Assembly (NCBI RefSeq): GCF_963678975.1
Contig: NC_089273.1
Coordinates: 10,602,614-10,666,613, forward strand
From: Dysidea avara
Lineage: Eukaryota; Porifera; Demospongiae; Dictyoceratida; Dysideidae
Direction: 5' to 3'
Length of the DNA stretch: 64,000 bases
The notes below the pieces were generated by a model, which was given only the letters and a program-made list of their open reading frames with translations, searched no databases and was not told where the DNA came from. Shown in pieces: positions 31,348 to 44,162 of the stretch. The translations under genes and the position numbers were made by a program. Numbering within the stretch: position 1 is the stretch's first letter; each line of letters begins with the position of its first letter.

Positions 31348-31548
31348 TAATGTGACCGGATTTGCGAAAAGGGGTCTTCCACAAACATCCAATTTACCAA
31401 CTTTGATGATTAATAACTTCAGATAGGAAAAAGGTATCGACTTGAAATTTGGTCAGTAGTGAGCAGCTGAACACTAAGTTATGGTCTATCAAGTTCATAG
31501 AACTGGATCTGTGTGGAAGACCCCTTTTCGCAAATCCGGTCATATTTG
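31348..31548. mobile_element. MITE, TGTGACCGGATTTGCG family copy (well preserved)
   Basis: TAATGTGACCGGATTTGCGA AAAGGGGTCTTCCACAAACA on the left; GTGTGGAAGACCCCTTTTCG CAAATCCGGTCATATTT on the right. About 200 bp, the shortest full copy here. Confidence 0.88.
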
Positions 31549-32729
31549 GTCATTACCTTTGCACTGATTAATGCTAAGATGCTTGCTCTTCTTGGGATTA
31601 AAACACATATCCCATCTCTTACTCCACAATGTCACTGAATCTAAAATAATGATTTAGAAGAGCAGTAATGTCATGGAGATCACAAACACTATGTAGTGAA
31701 TACTGTACAGTAGAGCTGAAACAGATAGCATCCTAATTAAATCTTTCCGGATATTCTACAGGTAGTTAAATCATTAAAAACATGACATTATTTTTGTCAT
31801 GAACCTGCTGTCTATACACATATAGATCAGAAGTAAGTATAGTATTCTTACAACGATTGGGATTGTAGTAAAAGTTTTGTAAATCATCATGACATTGTTT
31901 TGAGTTATTAGCAACTATCCTGATGGCTTCACATTACTATCTGGAATGATATAGCTACAGATATCTGTTTCAGCCCTGCAACTTAATGGTTGGCTTCAGG
32001 AGCGGATCCAGGAGCTGGCAAGGGGAGGGGCACAAACAGGCTACGTTGTAGGTGATTACATGGGGAGAGCATGCAGATTCTCTAGTTAGTTGCTGTATTT
32101 TTTAAGCAGCAATGATCACTCTTCAGTAGGTTGATTTTTGTTATGTCCTTTGCAGATGGTTGTGAAGTCTTAAAAGCTGGGGTATGTAAGTCCTAAACAC
32201 CAGCCACACAATAATTATTTTAGAGGCGCTTAGTACGTACGAAGGTGCTGAGCTCAGTGCTGGGTGTCAGTTTGCCAGCTGTTTAACTTTAGTTTTAGGT
32301 GATTTTGCAATAAATGGTGATATTATGCAGTTTTATGCGTATAAATTGATTTTAGTCTGACAACTATGACAAGGTGTATAGTATTTCTATCAAAAACAGT
32401 AGCTATGGCTCTTCCACTGAGGGAGGGAGGGGAGAGGGGGGCATTGCCCCAAATGCCCCATCCTGGATCCACCATTGGGCTTGATACACATATGCTTAGT
32501 AGGCATGTAAGATATAAAAAAAGTACACTGTACTTATACATGCAGGGGTGTGATATAATTTTATCATTAATTTTTTATTAATATGGTTGCAACTTTTATT
32601 TAACCATCCTTTCTTATTTATTCAATTTCTCTCAGATAATGAGTCCAGTTAGGCAGTGGATCAGGGTGAACATAGCAGGTAAATTTATACCACTACCCTA
32701 TATAGAAATCAAAACAAAAGTTGTATATA
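31549..32729. other. Unassigned; element-type G-rich termini
   Basis: 31997-32040 (GAGCGGATCCAGGAGCTGG..GGGGAGGGGC) and 32410-32480 (GGGGGCATTGCCCC..GGATCCACCATTGG, inverted) look like the two ends of one element with GGTGGATCCAGG-type termini. At 32142-32185 a microexon-like stretch (CTTTGCAG, then GGTTGTGAAGTCTTAAAAGC T, then GTATGT) lacks partners. No gene supported. Confidence 0.35.
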
Positions 32730-33176
32730 CACTACTGGACAATAATCTATGCTATTACCATGAAATTCCCATTATCCTGTGAAACACCCATAAAAGTTTC
32801 AATTGATAACTTTTTCATGGGTATTGAAATACCCATGAAATGCTGGGGTAAAATACTGTACCCATGAATGACCCATGAACGAGTGAGTTTTCATGGGTTT
32901 GTATACCGTGAAAAACCTGTGAAATCACACCGATGAAAAATGTGTGGAAAGCCTATGAAATAGGAGTTTCATTGGTGTGATTTCACAGGTTTTTCATGGT
33001 ATACAAACCCATGAAAACTCACTCATTCATGGGCTTTTCATTGGTACATTATTTTGCTCCATACATTTCATAGTTATTTCATTACCCATGAAATATACCG
33101 GCTGCAACTTTCATGGATATTTCAAGGGGACCATGGGAATTCCATGGTAATAGCATGGATATATTGTCCAGTAGTG
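32730..33176. mobile_element. Full-length hairpin MITE, CACTACTGGACAATA ends
   Basis: Ends CACTACTGGACAATAATCTA TGCTATTACCATG and CCATGGTAATAGCATGGATA TATTGTCCAGTAGTG are inverted. The whole 447 bp folds on itself: GAGTTTTCATGGGTTTGTAT ACC at 32886 pairs with GTATACAAACCCATGAAAAC TC near 33000. A CCCATGAAA / TTTCATGGG word recurs more than ten times. Confidence 0.85.
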
Positions 33177-33595
33177 ATAGTGGGATAAATAGCTGCCTGC
33201 ATGGAGTTTGTCATAACAATTTGGACTCTTACTATAATAAGTTAACAAGCTCTGGGTACTTTTTTGTAAGCTCAGATTGTAAGTTAAGAAAGGTTCCTTG
33301 AAAGCAGTTTTGTACCAAGCAGTGGCATAGCCAGGAAAAAAGTTTTATCGAGGCAAAGTTTATATAATTATTGACCTAATTGAGAGGGTCTGACTCAACT
33401 GATTCACAAACACTTTCAAGCTTAATTAACTGGTTGATGTTTCAGAAGACTCTGAGCATTTTTCTACATGTCATAAGTAATGCTCCATCCAGCTTACAGT
33501 ATACCATGCTTCAATTATTAGACTAGTTTACACTGCACAAAAAGTTAGATGTCCTGCTTGTGTCAGCACGTAGGAAATTTTTTTAATGATTACCT

Positions 33596-34064
33596 TTAGA
33601 ATTTCCTATTTGAGTTATCATGCAGGAAATGTTTTTGAACATTTTCTGTACAATTTCCTGTTAGTGTCACATTGCAGTAAATTGTTTTAACATTTACAAG
33701 AAATGTAGATAAAATCAGTATTGAGATTTTCACCACATTCATGACTAGTGAAAATGCAGCTGTAAACAGATCAAATGGATACTGCAGGTTTCTTGTGTTT
33801 AGCTCAGTGTAATACTGAGCCAAAACCTGGTTCTCAACACAACATAGGCTTTCAACATCATATAACAGAGTGTCTCTACAACAATGTGTAACACTGTAAC
33901 CCATATTATGCTGCTGCAATAACTTTTTAGTGGTATATGAATTGTTATACTAAGGAAGCTCTATTTTACTTTTAAAATTAACTTTATGTGATGCCAGAAT
34001 TGTATCTAAATCAACTACACCATATTTCTCAGTGACTTACCTTGCTACAGAAAAAAGAAGCCAT
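33596..34064 (-). CDS. Candidate two-exon small membrane protein (113 aa)
   Basis: Exon 1 34064-34041 reads MASFFCSK with a strong start context (GCC-ATG-G) and a perfect donor AAG|GTAAGT. Exon 2 33913-33596 follows TTATTGCAG and stays open for 105 codons to a stop; junction is phase 0, intron 127 nt. Exon 2 encodes QHNMGYSVTHCCRDTLLYDV.., a hydrophobic span (FDLFTAAFSLVMNVVKISIL ILSTFLVNV) and NVT/NCT glycosylation-type sites. The acceptor's pyrimidine tract is weak, so this may be chance. Family unknown. Confidence 0.35.
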
Positions 34065-34841
34065 GGCATACAGTGATGATACTCAACCCTTTAGGGCTTT
34101 CAACATGACAATGTAAACAGTCAACACACGGATAGTTATGCACTGTATGCCAAGGTAAATATTACATGAATTTATGGCCTTAATTGTGTGTTACACTTTG
34201 TGTCTTTGTACAATATGGATGTTAGAATTTGTCATGAATAGTGACAGATAGCTGGGGAGTATGGCGTTGTGACAAAGTGTTTATTTTAGTAAATATCTAG
34301 CGATGGCTTTACTTACTGTTTCAGCGGTTCACCATCTTCATGCTATGTACTTTAATGTATACTACAATGATATACCTGGATTTGTGGAAAGGTACTGATT
34401 ACTACAATAAAATAACCTGCACTTGGTTGCCAGGAGATAAAAAAGAAATAGTGCATTTCATGAATATAATAATAAAGGAAATGTAAGTGGCTATGAATAT
34501 TATACATGTACACCATAAAAATTTCCCCTAGTGTATATATAAGGAATGGGAATATATGCCTTTACAGTTATGTGGGTGATTATGTGTAACATAGCTACAG
34601 TGCAGTGACTAAGTTGATGCCATCCTAGCATTCCCGGTTATCGCTCAGGTGACATATTATTGTAATGTTGCTTTACATTAATTTTATAACTGAAGCAAGC
34701 TATCAACTTAGCTATGATGATATCACATCATTTTAAATATAGCTAGTTTCTGTGTGCATTAGCTGCATCTACATTACCTGATACATGATGCACGCAAGTC
34801 TACATTGACAATATACAATATGGCTAATCTCAACTCTTTGG

Positions 34842-35006
34842 TCAGTCATGGATGACGTCAACACAGTATACTATAATGTTGTGACCTCCCCTAGTCTCTG
34901 TTGAGGCACCACAGCCAACTGTGGTATAGTCTTTCCTGCAATCCTGTAGTGGATGGTTGTCAAACCAACAGGTGTTAGTCTTTGTGTCACTGCCACTGGG
35001 CATTTT
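34842..35006 (-). CDS. Candidate Cys-containing secreted-type exon (54 codons)
   Basis: After TACATACACTTGTCAG the minus strand reads KMPSGSDTKTNTCWFDNHPL QDCRKDYTTVGCGAST.. to ..VYCVDVIHD and a TGA. Four cysteines and a polar composition resemble an extracellular domain. It may be a terminal exon or start at its own ATG. Upstream exons were not found. An overlapping frame is also open, so coding status is uncertain. Confidence 0.3.
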   Translation of the reverse strand, partial: KMPSGSDTKTNTCWFDNHPLQDCRKDYTTVGCGASTETRGGHNIIVYCVDVIHD

Positions 35007-35603
35007 CTGACAAGTGTATGTAATGTATAACAATAAATTACTGATTTTTGATTGTATATGTGTACTATCAATAGTTCATAATAAAGAGGTCTTATAGTAT
35101 GGACTCTTGGTACAAGAGGTTATTGGTAGAATTTTATTGCAGGAAAAAAACACTAATGACACTTAGATGGTTTATTAATTGCAATGTTGGTTTACAGTTA
35201 AATGGCTTCTATCCATGCAAGAATTATGATGTTGTAAGAAAACAAAATGTTTGGATTACAGCACTCTCATATGGTGGTCTATAGCTAGTATCACATAAAT
35301 TTTTTTTAGTTCACAGATTTACTATACAGATTTGGAGACCTGTATGCCTTAATAACATTATGAGACCAACTAGATGTGATCATCATTCACATGTAACTAG
35401 TAGCTAGTAATGTGCAAGGACTTGCATGAGGAATAAAGTTCTCCTAAAATTAGCTATTTGCTAAGAAACTGCATGTCTTGATTGAGTGAGAAGGGTGGTG
35501 GCAGCTAATTGGTCATATTCATAGAGTTGAAGAATTACACATAACTATATTCAAATGTTTTGGTAGATCTTTTGGTTAAATACATAAACTATAGCTACCT
35601 GCC

Positions 35604-37146
<1,543 letters not shown>

Positions 37147-37401
37147 GTGGCAACCTAGTGACAACTGGGGAGGCAGACCATCCATGGCTCTGATATATGT
37201 AACATATGTAGTGGGTGAAGGTACAGGTGATACTTAATTGGGCTGCCATGCCCATACATTCACATGAGATACTGTATACTAGTCCTGCCTTCATTATGCT
37301 TACGATGACTCTTAGCACCAGCCTACATGAGTAGCTAGCACACAGATGCAGTCAGGTAGGCAAGTGGTAGCTGAAGGTATTGTCTTTTGTGTGTGTGTGT
37401 T

Positions 37402-37432
<31 letters not shown>

Positions 37433-38058
37433 TGGGCTTTGTTCTGTTAGTGTGGGCTAAGGCTGACTAAGAAGTTGACAGGAATGCATTCAAGTACATG
37501 AATATTTTTACTAATCAGTGTGGACAATCTAATTAGCCACAGTGCATCCACCGCACTAGCTATATGGCTGCGCATGGATGAGGTCACTGCTCTATCATGC
37601 TCGTATATATATATATATATACCAACAGCATGCATGCATGCACAGATTGCACACAATCACCTTCGCTGCATGTTTCTTCCGATTGTTCTAGTCGCAGTTA
37701 ATAACGAAGCTCTAGCAATGATGCAGCTTGTTGTCATCCAGAACTAGAACAGTGCTTGTGCTCCATGGCAGACTTACCTGCAGGTATAGCTATAAAGACT
37801 GTCACAGCATTTATGATCGTTCATAGATATCGCCTCTTCCATCCTTTTCCGGCGACGCCACAATTGTATACCTTTGCTACAGTAGCTAGCTACAGTGCTA
37901 CACGCATTTGGCAGCTACAAAATCGCATGTTGCTTGCTGGCAAAAGGAGTAGAGGATAACACCCCCTGGGTCGAGAGACAACTGGGTGCATTTCACAAGC
38001 ACTCATCATCTCTATAGTACAACTACCTCACAGTGAATTGGTTAAGTCTACTTTATAG
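37147..38058. other. Unassigned
   Basis: No supported gene. On the minus strand 37842-37778 reads MEEAISMNDHKCCDSLYSYT followed by a perfect CAG|GTAAGT donor, but no second exon was found. Confidence 0.35.
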
Positions 38059-38141
38059 ATGACTGCAAGTGCAAGCTACCCTGACATAGGGAACTTTGCA
38101 GAAATACATATAGGAAGAGCTGCATTTGTAGCAATTGTGAG
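38059..38141 (+). pseudogene. Isolated exon resembling an ABCB-type transporter linker
   Basis: CTACTTTATAG precedes ATGACTGCAAGTG.. and GTGAG|GTAAGAAG follows; the 83-nt exon reads MTASASYPDIGNFAEIHIGR AAFVAIVR. The S-x-P-x-I-x-x-F-A..GRAA pattern matches the stretch between the last membrane helix and the ATP-binding domain of ABCB transporters (family knowledge). No ABC nucleotide-binding motifs occur nearby, so it is likely an orphan duplicated exon. Confidence 0.35.
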
Positions 38142-38228
38142 GTAAGAAGATGTAGCTAATTCATGATTCATTATTAATTTGTTATCTATCATTGCATGGC
38201 AGTAGGATCTGCCATCAACATCACCTAG

Positions 38229-38440
38229 CTACGTAAAGTTGTCAAAGGAAGTTACAAAGTAGTTACTGATGCTTTCAAAACTTGGACTGCTGATGAAGAT
38301 GTCTTGTGGTAGTACTGTAGGTGAAATCACATAGTAAGTTCTGCTATAGTTCTTGGAAATCAGTATTTTGTGGTCTATTGAAGTTAGGCAGTAGAGAAAC
38401 CTGTGATCATGGCTGGATCTTGTGAAAGCTATGAATGACA
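38229..38440 (-). CDS. Candidate terminal exon, family unknown
   Basis: Acceptor CTATTCCTTGTACAG (minus strand), then two bases and 69 open codons reading SFIAFTRSSHDHRFLYCLTS IDHKILISKNYSRTYYVISP.. to ..SNYFVTSFDNFT and TAG at 38231-38229. The composition looks like protein rather than T-rich noise. The frame also runs upstream of the acceptor, and no other exon was recognised. Confidence 0.3.
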
Positions 38441-38599
38441 CTGTACAAGGAATAGTATACATTAATTCAAGGTTTGTCACAGAAAAAAATTGCCATAGCA
38501 ATATTTTTATTGTAACAACATTTTTACAGATGCTACCTATAAGAACTATATATAACTGGTGATGAAACAGATTAGGAGAAGAAAGCTGCACTCAACGGA

Positions 38600-40330
38600 C
38601 AGAAATAAAAGAGCCAATCTACAATAATTTTAGTGATGTAACATCCCTCAGAAAAAAAAATCCTGAGGGTGTCAAGAACTTCAATTTGTGAACTGAAAAT
38701 TTACAAATGATGTGCTTTTTTACTTATTAATGAAATACGTATTGTGGGTAGTAAATACAACACAGAAGCGAGACATTGCTAGCTATATTACTAGTGCAGT
38801 ATAAAGCAGATGCACAATATAGAAAATGTTGATTTCAGCTACAGGATTTTTTACATCCTGTATGCATTTCACAGTGTTAAAATGTACATTTCTTCACTGC
38901 CTCATTTCCAGCACCATTCTAGATGCAGTAAATCTTTCTCTATCCTCTGTATGAAACTTTACTGAAATCTACTAATGTTCTAAGTATGAAATGTGGCTGA
39001 AATGACAAATTTCATGGCCATTTTATACTCATTACCTACAAGCGGACATGGAACGTTTCGCCCAGTTTAATTTCACTCAGCACAAAAAGCTGACTTACTC
39101 TGGAGATATTTTTAGAGATCAGGCCATCCATGGACTGCAACAAATGAGGTCATAGTAATGCACACTATACTTTTATTGATCTGATGTGATATTTAAGCCG
39201 GAGATCATTTCTTTCATGTGATATTCAGCTGCATATGAAACTAGGAGTATGAGGGCATGCTCCCTCAAGGAAATTTTTGAAAATATATGTTTTGAAATGG
39301 CATGTGGAAGCTATTTTTTTGATTGTAACTGCTAATGCATGATGTGATTAATTCAGTAGCTCAATACACTGCCATGCAGTTGACTCATTGGAACAATTGA
39401 AACAAGTTGATGTTGTGCTACTTCTAAAAACCAGGCGCCATGCAGCTAGCTAACTCATCTGGAATTAACTATAGACAGTATATGCTACTATGAATTAACC
39501 AACTATGGATTACTACTTTACAATAGGGTAGTTTTGGGTTGTGCAATAATATTATTAGCTAATTTTCGTATTTCGTAATTCATGAAATATTCGTAGTTCG
39601 TTCAATTACGTTGCTATGCACAGCTTAGTAAGGAAGCGTTAGTTAAACAAACCGCTTTTACCAACATATTACCTTCTAAACTGTTTTATAGCTTGACTAA
39701 CGTGTTTTTTTCCCACAAATTCTCTCGACAAAGCCTCAAAGTTGCTCTTCATTTTCGTTCGCGTACGTAAGGGATACGCCCCGTACTGTACGAGGCCTGC
39801 ACCGTTGTGCTAAATGCCTGAAAACCTCAAGGGGAAGGTAGTCTGAGGAAAGTCACCACAACCGTATTTCAGTCCGCCGAAAAGAAACCACCTCAGAGCA
39901 AAGTTCACCTGTGCAGAAGGCAGAAGTTTAATACAGACTTCATTTCACTTTTACTTCTTACGTAAAAGCTGCTTTTACCATCATTAAACGATTTTGCTCA
40001 CGTGGGTGCGTACGGACAAACATAGATAGGTAGATAGGTACACACACACACACACTTTTACGAAAACAATTTCAGTAACAAGGCCGGCTGTGGGCGCGCG
40101 CCTGGTTAAAAAAATAACGTAAATGATCTAAACCAAGCAGTGTAATGAAAACTGTAGCTATATCTGTAGTGAATGCTCTATTAGAGTACATTACAATGAC
40201 TGCTAAAAGTGGTCCAGCCAATGCGGACTTTGTCACCGTGGGCTCTGGCCCAGGCGGCCCTGCTTAGTATTGCAGCCATATAGATTCTACTATGTGTGGT
40301 ACAGTAATGCTGTCTTAGTATTAGAGCAGA
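38600..40330. other. Unassigned; element-type patches
   Basis: A 35-codon plus frame 39048-39155 (MERFAQFNFTQHKKLTYSGD.., context GAC-ATG-G) has no family. 39236-39290 (GGAGTATGAGGGCATGCTCC CTC) resembles the inner part of CAGTGGCATAGC-ended elements. 39550-40100 is relatively CpG-rich. (CA)n at 40041-40056. Confidence 0.35.
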
Positions 40331-40440
40331 AAATTAGGGGTGCCACTCAAAACTCAGGCTGCTCACCTGAATTGTTGAGCAATTTTTACCCAGGCAGCTG
40401 CCTCGATTGCCTCAATGGTAGCTATGCCACTGCCTTGGTG
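40331..40440. mobile_element. End of an element with CAGTGGCATAGC terminus (inverted)
   Basis: GGTAGCTATGCCACTG at about 40427-40442 is the reverse complement of CAGTGGCATAGC(T/C)A, which also begins sequences at 33323 and 48763. Preceded by CACCTGAATTGTTGAGCAAT TTTTACCCAGGCAGCTGCCT CG, typical of subterminal sequence. Only one end is clear. Confidence 0.45.
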
Positions 40441-40948
40441 GTTGTTGGTGCTCCAGAAAGCACTCTAATCAACACAGAAGTCAAAAATAAATAAGAAATA
40501 AAACTATTAAATGGTGTCTGTATATCTATTACAGTTTTCCATGGAAACAGTGCTTTTCTAGTGATCAACCCACTACCACGACACTCAAAAAAGGCATGCT
40601 GCAATCTCATACAATAATGAGTTTGTATGGGCAAAAGAAAATGTTGGTGCGGGCGGTTGATGAGAAACAAGTTATCTCATTGTAGTAGCCTAACCGTTGC
40701 AGTCTAATCGGTCATAACACTTTCAAACTGTAGAGTCACATTACTGATCAAATAACAACACAAGTACGCATCTATGCTCAATAATATTATTATTATTTTT
40801 TATTACATTCTATTACCTAAATTAAAAGTCCCAAAGGCCATTGTGGCCAGAGTTTGGGTTTCAAATTGAAAGTTCTTTGTCAATGAGGTAAATCAACTTG
40901 AGGTGGGTTTCAACCATTCAGTGCTGGTCACTGTAAAGTGCTAATAAT

Positions 40949-41352
40949 AAGGCCACTCTGTTTCCCGTCCTGGGCTCAGGCATATTTGCATGCGGGCGGG
41001 CGGTTCATTTTCATTATTTCATTATAAGATTGGCTAGCTTTTCAAGCCATTATTTGCCTGGCACAGCCAAAAAGGCTGCATAAAAGCATGCTTAAGCTTG
41101 TTCCTTCCTTTGTAAGTTGCAAAAACAACATAAACGTGAAGTTTGTGCTGACTTGATAGCACTGTTGAAACGTGAGCTGACGCTGTTTCAAGATGGCTTT
41201 ACTGAGCCTATCAGTATGCAAGAATAACCGGAAAATAATGGAAGAATACGGAATAATGGAAGAATACGGAATAATGGAATATTTAGAGCTGGCAGTAACC
41301 AGATGCGGGCGGTGGACGGGAAACAGAGAATTTATTTGGAGCGGCCTAATAA
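40949..41352. mobile_element. MITE family of 19735-20172, copy 2 (opposite orientation)
   Basis: Left AGGCCACTCTGTTTCCCGTC lacks 11 bp present on the right, GACGGGAAACAGAGAATTTA TTTGGAGCGGCCTAA. Contains a direct duplication of 18 bp (GGAATAATGGAAGAATAC at ~41229 and ~41247... repeated once) absent from copy 1. Confidence 0.8.
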
Positions 41353-41614
41353 TAATAAATAATAAAAACCCCAACTGGAAAAATCAAATTATGCGTATAA
41401 TTTTTTTTTTTCCTGGGGTAACCAGTACCCCTTGCCACCACCCCTAGCACTAGATGTTGAAGTGTTAGACAAAAATTGGACTGAGATTGAAGGGAGCAAT
41501 TTAAATAATTAGGGGGAAGGCACCCGACCCTCTGATAGTACAAGGTCAAGTGCCCTATGGCTGATGGGGCGCCCCCCTAAGGCACGCAATCGTTGAGCGG
41601 AGCAACGAGAAGCT

Positions 41615-41705
41615 GATGCGACAACGTAGCCAAGCCGTATAATGCTATGATTGGCGTTAACCAATACTGAGCTCCGGTTCGATTCAGCAATCAAGCGAGG
41701 TTTTT
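41615..41705 (+). repeat. tRNA-like (SINE-head-like) sequence
   Basis: TAGCCAAGCCG (41627-41637) fits a pol III A box and GGTTCGATTC (41676-41685) a B box; the 59-nt span suits a tRNA. A T-run follows at 41700. The stem pairing for a functional tRNA is not convincing. A diverged relative with GGTTCGATTC is at 57532-57543. Confidence 0.4.
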
Positions 41706-42760
41706 AGTAGACGTACATGAACTAGCTAGCAGTCCTGCTATTAATCTCAGTGGTGAATTAGAATTGTTAAAGGTGAGTTTTGACACACAGTTTTAGCTAT
41801 CAGTTTAAGATAAGCTATGGTGGGAAACTTAATCATCCACAAGTTTCTCCGTTTCGCTTTTGGCAACTTCTTTGTTCTTTCGGGATGATGCGAAATGTTT
41901 AACTTCTAGACCATTAATAAAGGCAATAGCTAGATATACTTCTAGCTGTTAATTTTATTTATGAACTTAAAGTTAGGGACGAACATTTATGCCTGTACGA
42001 GGTGTTTACCACTACCCTAGAACCTACAAAGTGAAAAGTTTTCAGTAGCTAAAGTATCCTAAAGTGAAACTGTGACGGGATACTAAATACCTAGACTATA
42101 GAAGAGCTGAAAAAAACCCTACCGCCCAGCTACAGTATTAACTGTACATTCGCGCACAGACTATGTTGAGGTAATACTAACTCTGACTGTTTGTTGGAAA
42201 TTTTCCCCATAGCTATTTCGTGATAGTCAGTTTTACACCTATGCCTCTCCTACCACTCATATTCAGTTTCACCTTGGGACCTTTCCCTACTGCAACTGGC
42301 ATATGAATCAATCATCCACCATGGACAGACAGTAGTAGCAATCCTCCAGACACCAAGATATCCCAATACGATCGTGGGGGGAGGACAAGACCACGTGTGA
42401 AGCACTAAAAAATATATTAAATGTCATATTACCTGTTGAAAGTACCTATAGATTGTACAACCAACGATTGTATTGTAATTCATTGATGACCACTGTTACT
42501 GTTGATGTGAAAGTCATGACTGCCATCATTGTAAGTCTAATTTCTCCATAACAGCAGTCTTTTTCCAATCATGATTTACACCATGACAAACAGCCAATTA
42601 AGTAGAACTAAAATATGTACCAAGCACCATTGAGCTCCTTCGTCTACTTTTTGTACAGGATTTATTCTGCAGCTCACATGAAATACTTTCAGTACTTGCA
42701 CAACATTTAGCTGGCCAGGGTAATATTATATTAATACTTACACGTATATTAATAATATTA
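41706..42760. repeat. Repeat block related to 57600-57990
   Basis: AGTGGTGAATTAG.ATT..AAAGGTGAG(T/C)TTTG(A/C)CACACAG TTT and CTTCTCCGTTTCGCTTTTGG CAAC recur at 57665 and 57748. ATTCAGTTTCACCT(T/C)GG at 42258 appears inverted at 57938. No gene seen. Confidence 0.5.
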
Positions 42761-43204
42761 TTATATTATATCAGTCAAGCACAATGTCCATAGCTAGAAA
42801 AGCTCCTAGCTTTTTTCACTTCATTTTGAATTAAAATAGTAAATGGTAAGAAAACTCTTGAAACTGTTTTTATACAAATTAACTTAGGCATTCCAACTCG
42901 ATTATATAATTTTGGACTTTTTATATGCTCAACAGATAATGCTGATCTCAGAAATAATAGTCGTTGGGTTGGAATTTAGCATGCACAGTACTTTAGAACT
43001 GAAAAAAGGTTCTGTGGGGCTCCTCATACATTTTAAAGTAAAAATGGCACAAGTATAGGTAAGACATACAGTGCTAGGATTCCTTAGTGGATAAACAACC
43101 CTGAGGGATTGAATGATGCAATAATCACCTAGGAGGAAAACCAGAAAGCCAAGGTGATTATTACATCATTTTTTGCAGTTATTTATCCACTGAAGAAGAG
43201 GATA

Positions 43205-44045
43205 TAATAAATTAAACCCCAGTGCGTGGGAGTATCAAAGCGCCGCGCTGGGTTATAACTACCATACAGCTAGACAGAGCGGCGCTGCTACTGTACGATA
43301 TATTAGTTATCACCCAGTGATAACTAACTTATCACCCTGTTGCGGAGCCACTCAGTCTCTTTCGTGACATCATAATAACCGCGAATGGCATTGTTTACCA
43401 ATGGAACAAAGAGCCAAATAAGGAAATATTGATACAAAACACACCAATACAGCATTTAAGACTACTTAAATCTTACAAGAAAACTGTTAATCCTTTACAC
43501 AATAACACTACAAGTTACCAATACGATAGTTTAACAAATGTCAAGAATAGTACGTGACGATTTTCGCTCCAGCAATCACTCCCAACGATCACTATGGTGA
43601 AGAACTAACTTCCTCTAGCTTCATCGTTCTATCTTGGACTATGGTAGCCACTTGTTGGTCTTTATTTTTCTCTTGCACACCACGCGACACCACCATACCA
43701 ATTTCTGACGAAGGCAAATCGTACCTGGAACCGCTGCTTCATAACACCGCCCTTCGCTACAGTTTGTAGGCAGTATGTAAGGTCTCTCTTGTAGCTACGA
43801 AGTAGAATCTCCACACAATTCGGACGAAATCTTGAGCACAGTGACAGGAACTCAAACCGGAACTTAATTTATTATCCGTAAACTTCTGCGCACTCCCGCG
43901 CACTGGGATATAAAACAGTTATATCCCGTATACTCAGATGATATCATTGTTATTACATTCGTCCTCGGCTCCGCCTCGGACTCGTGTAATAACAATGATA
44001 TCACCCTCGTACCGGGATATAACTATAACTTATAACCAATGTGAG
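43205..44045. repeat. CpG-rich insertion within copy A, flanked by a ~50-bp direct repeat
   Basis: GCCAAGGTGATTATT(A/G)CATCA TT..(G/T)CTGAAGAA occurs on both sides (43150 and 44047); copy B has this sequence once. The insert has subterminal CCAGTGCG/CGCACTGGGATATA and a hairpin TGATATCATTGTTATTACA.. TGTAATAACAATGATATCA (43939-44003) around CCTCGGCTCCGCCTCGG. A 71-codon frame within (43554-43769) is unsupported. Confidence 0.65.
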
Positions 44046-44162
44046 GAGCCAAGGTGATTATTGCATCATTCCTTTCAGTTGTTATCTGCTGAAGAATCCT
44101 AGCAATGCATTAAGCAGGCAATGCATTAAGCAGGCAATGGCCTGTATCTGGAATTTTTTTTA

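Noticed and set aside
37778-37842. Minus-strand first exon (MEEAISMNDHK..) with a perfect GTAAGT donor
   Set aside because: No phase-compatible second exon found within the window; a single strong donor is weak evidence.
38229-38591. Whole 120-codon minus frame as one gene
   Set aside because: The first ~50 codons are T-rich hydrophobic sequence ahead of a good splice acceptor; only the part from 38440 downward was kept as an exon candidate.
41615-41705. Functional tRNA gene
   Set aside because: A and B box-like words are present but acceptor, D and anticodon stems do not pair convincingly; a SINE head is more likely.
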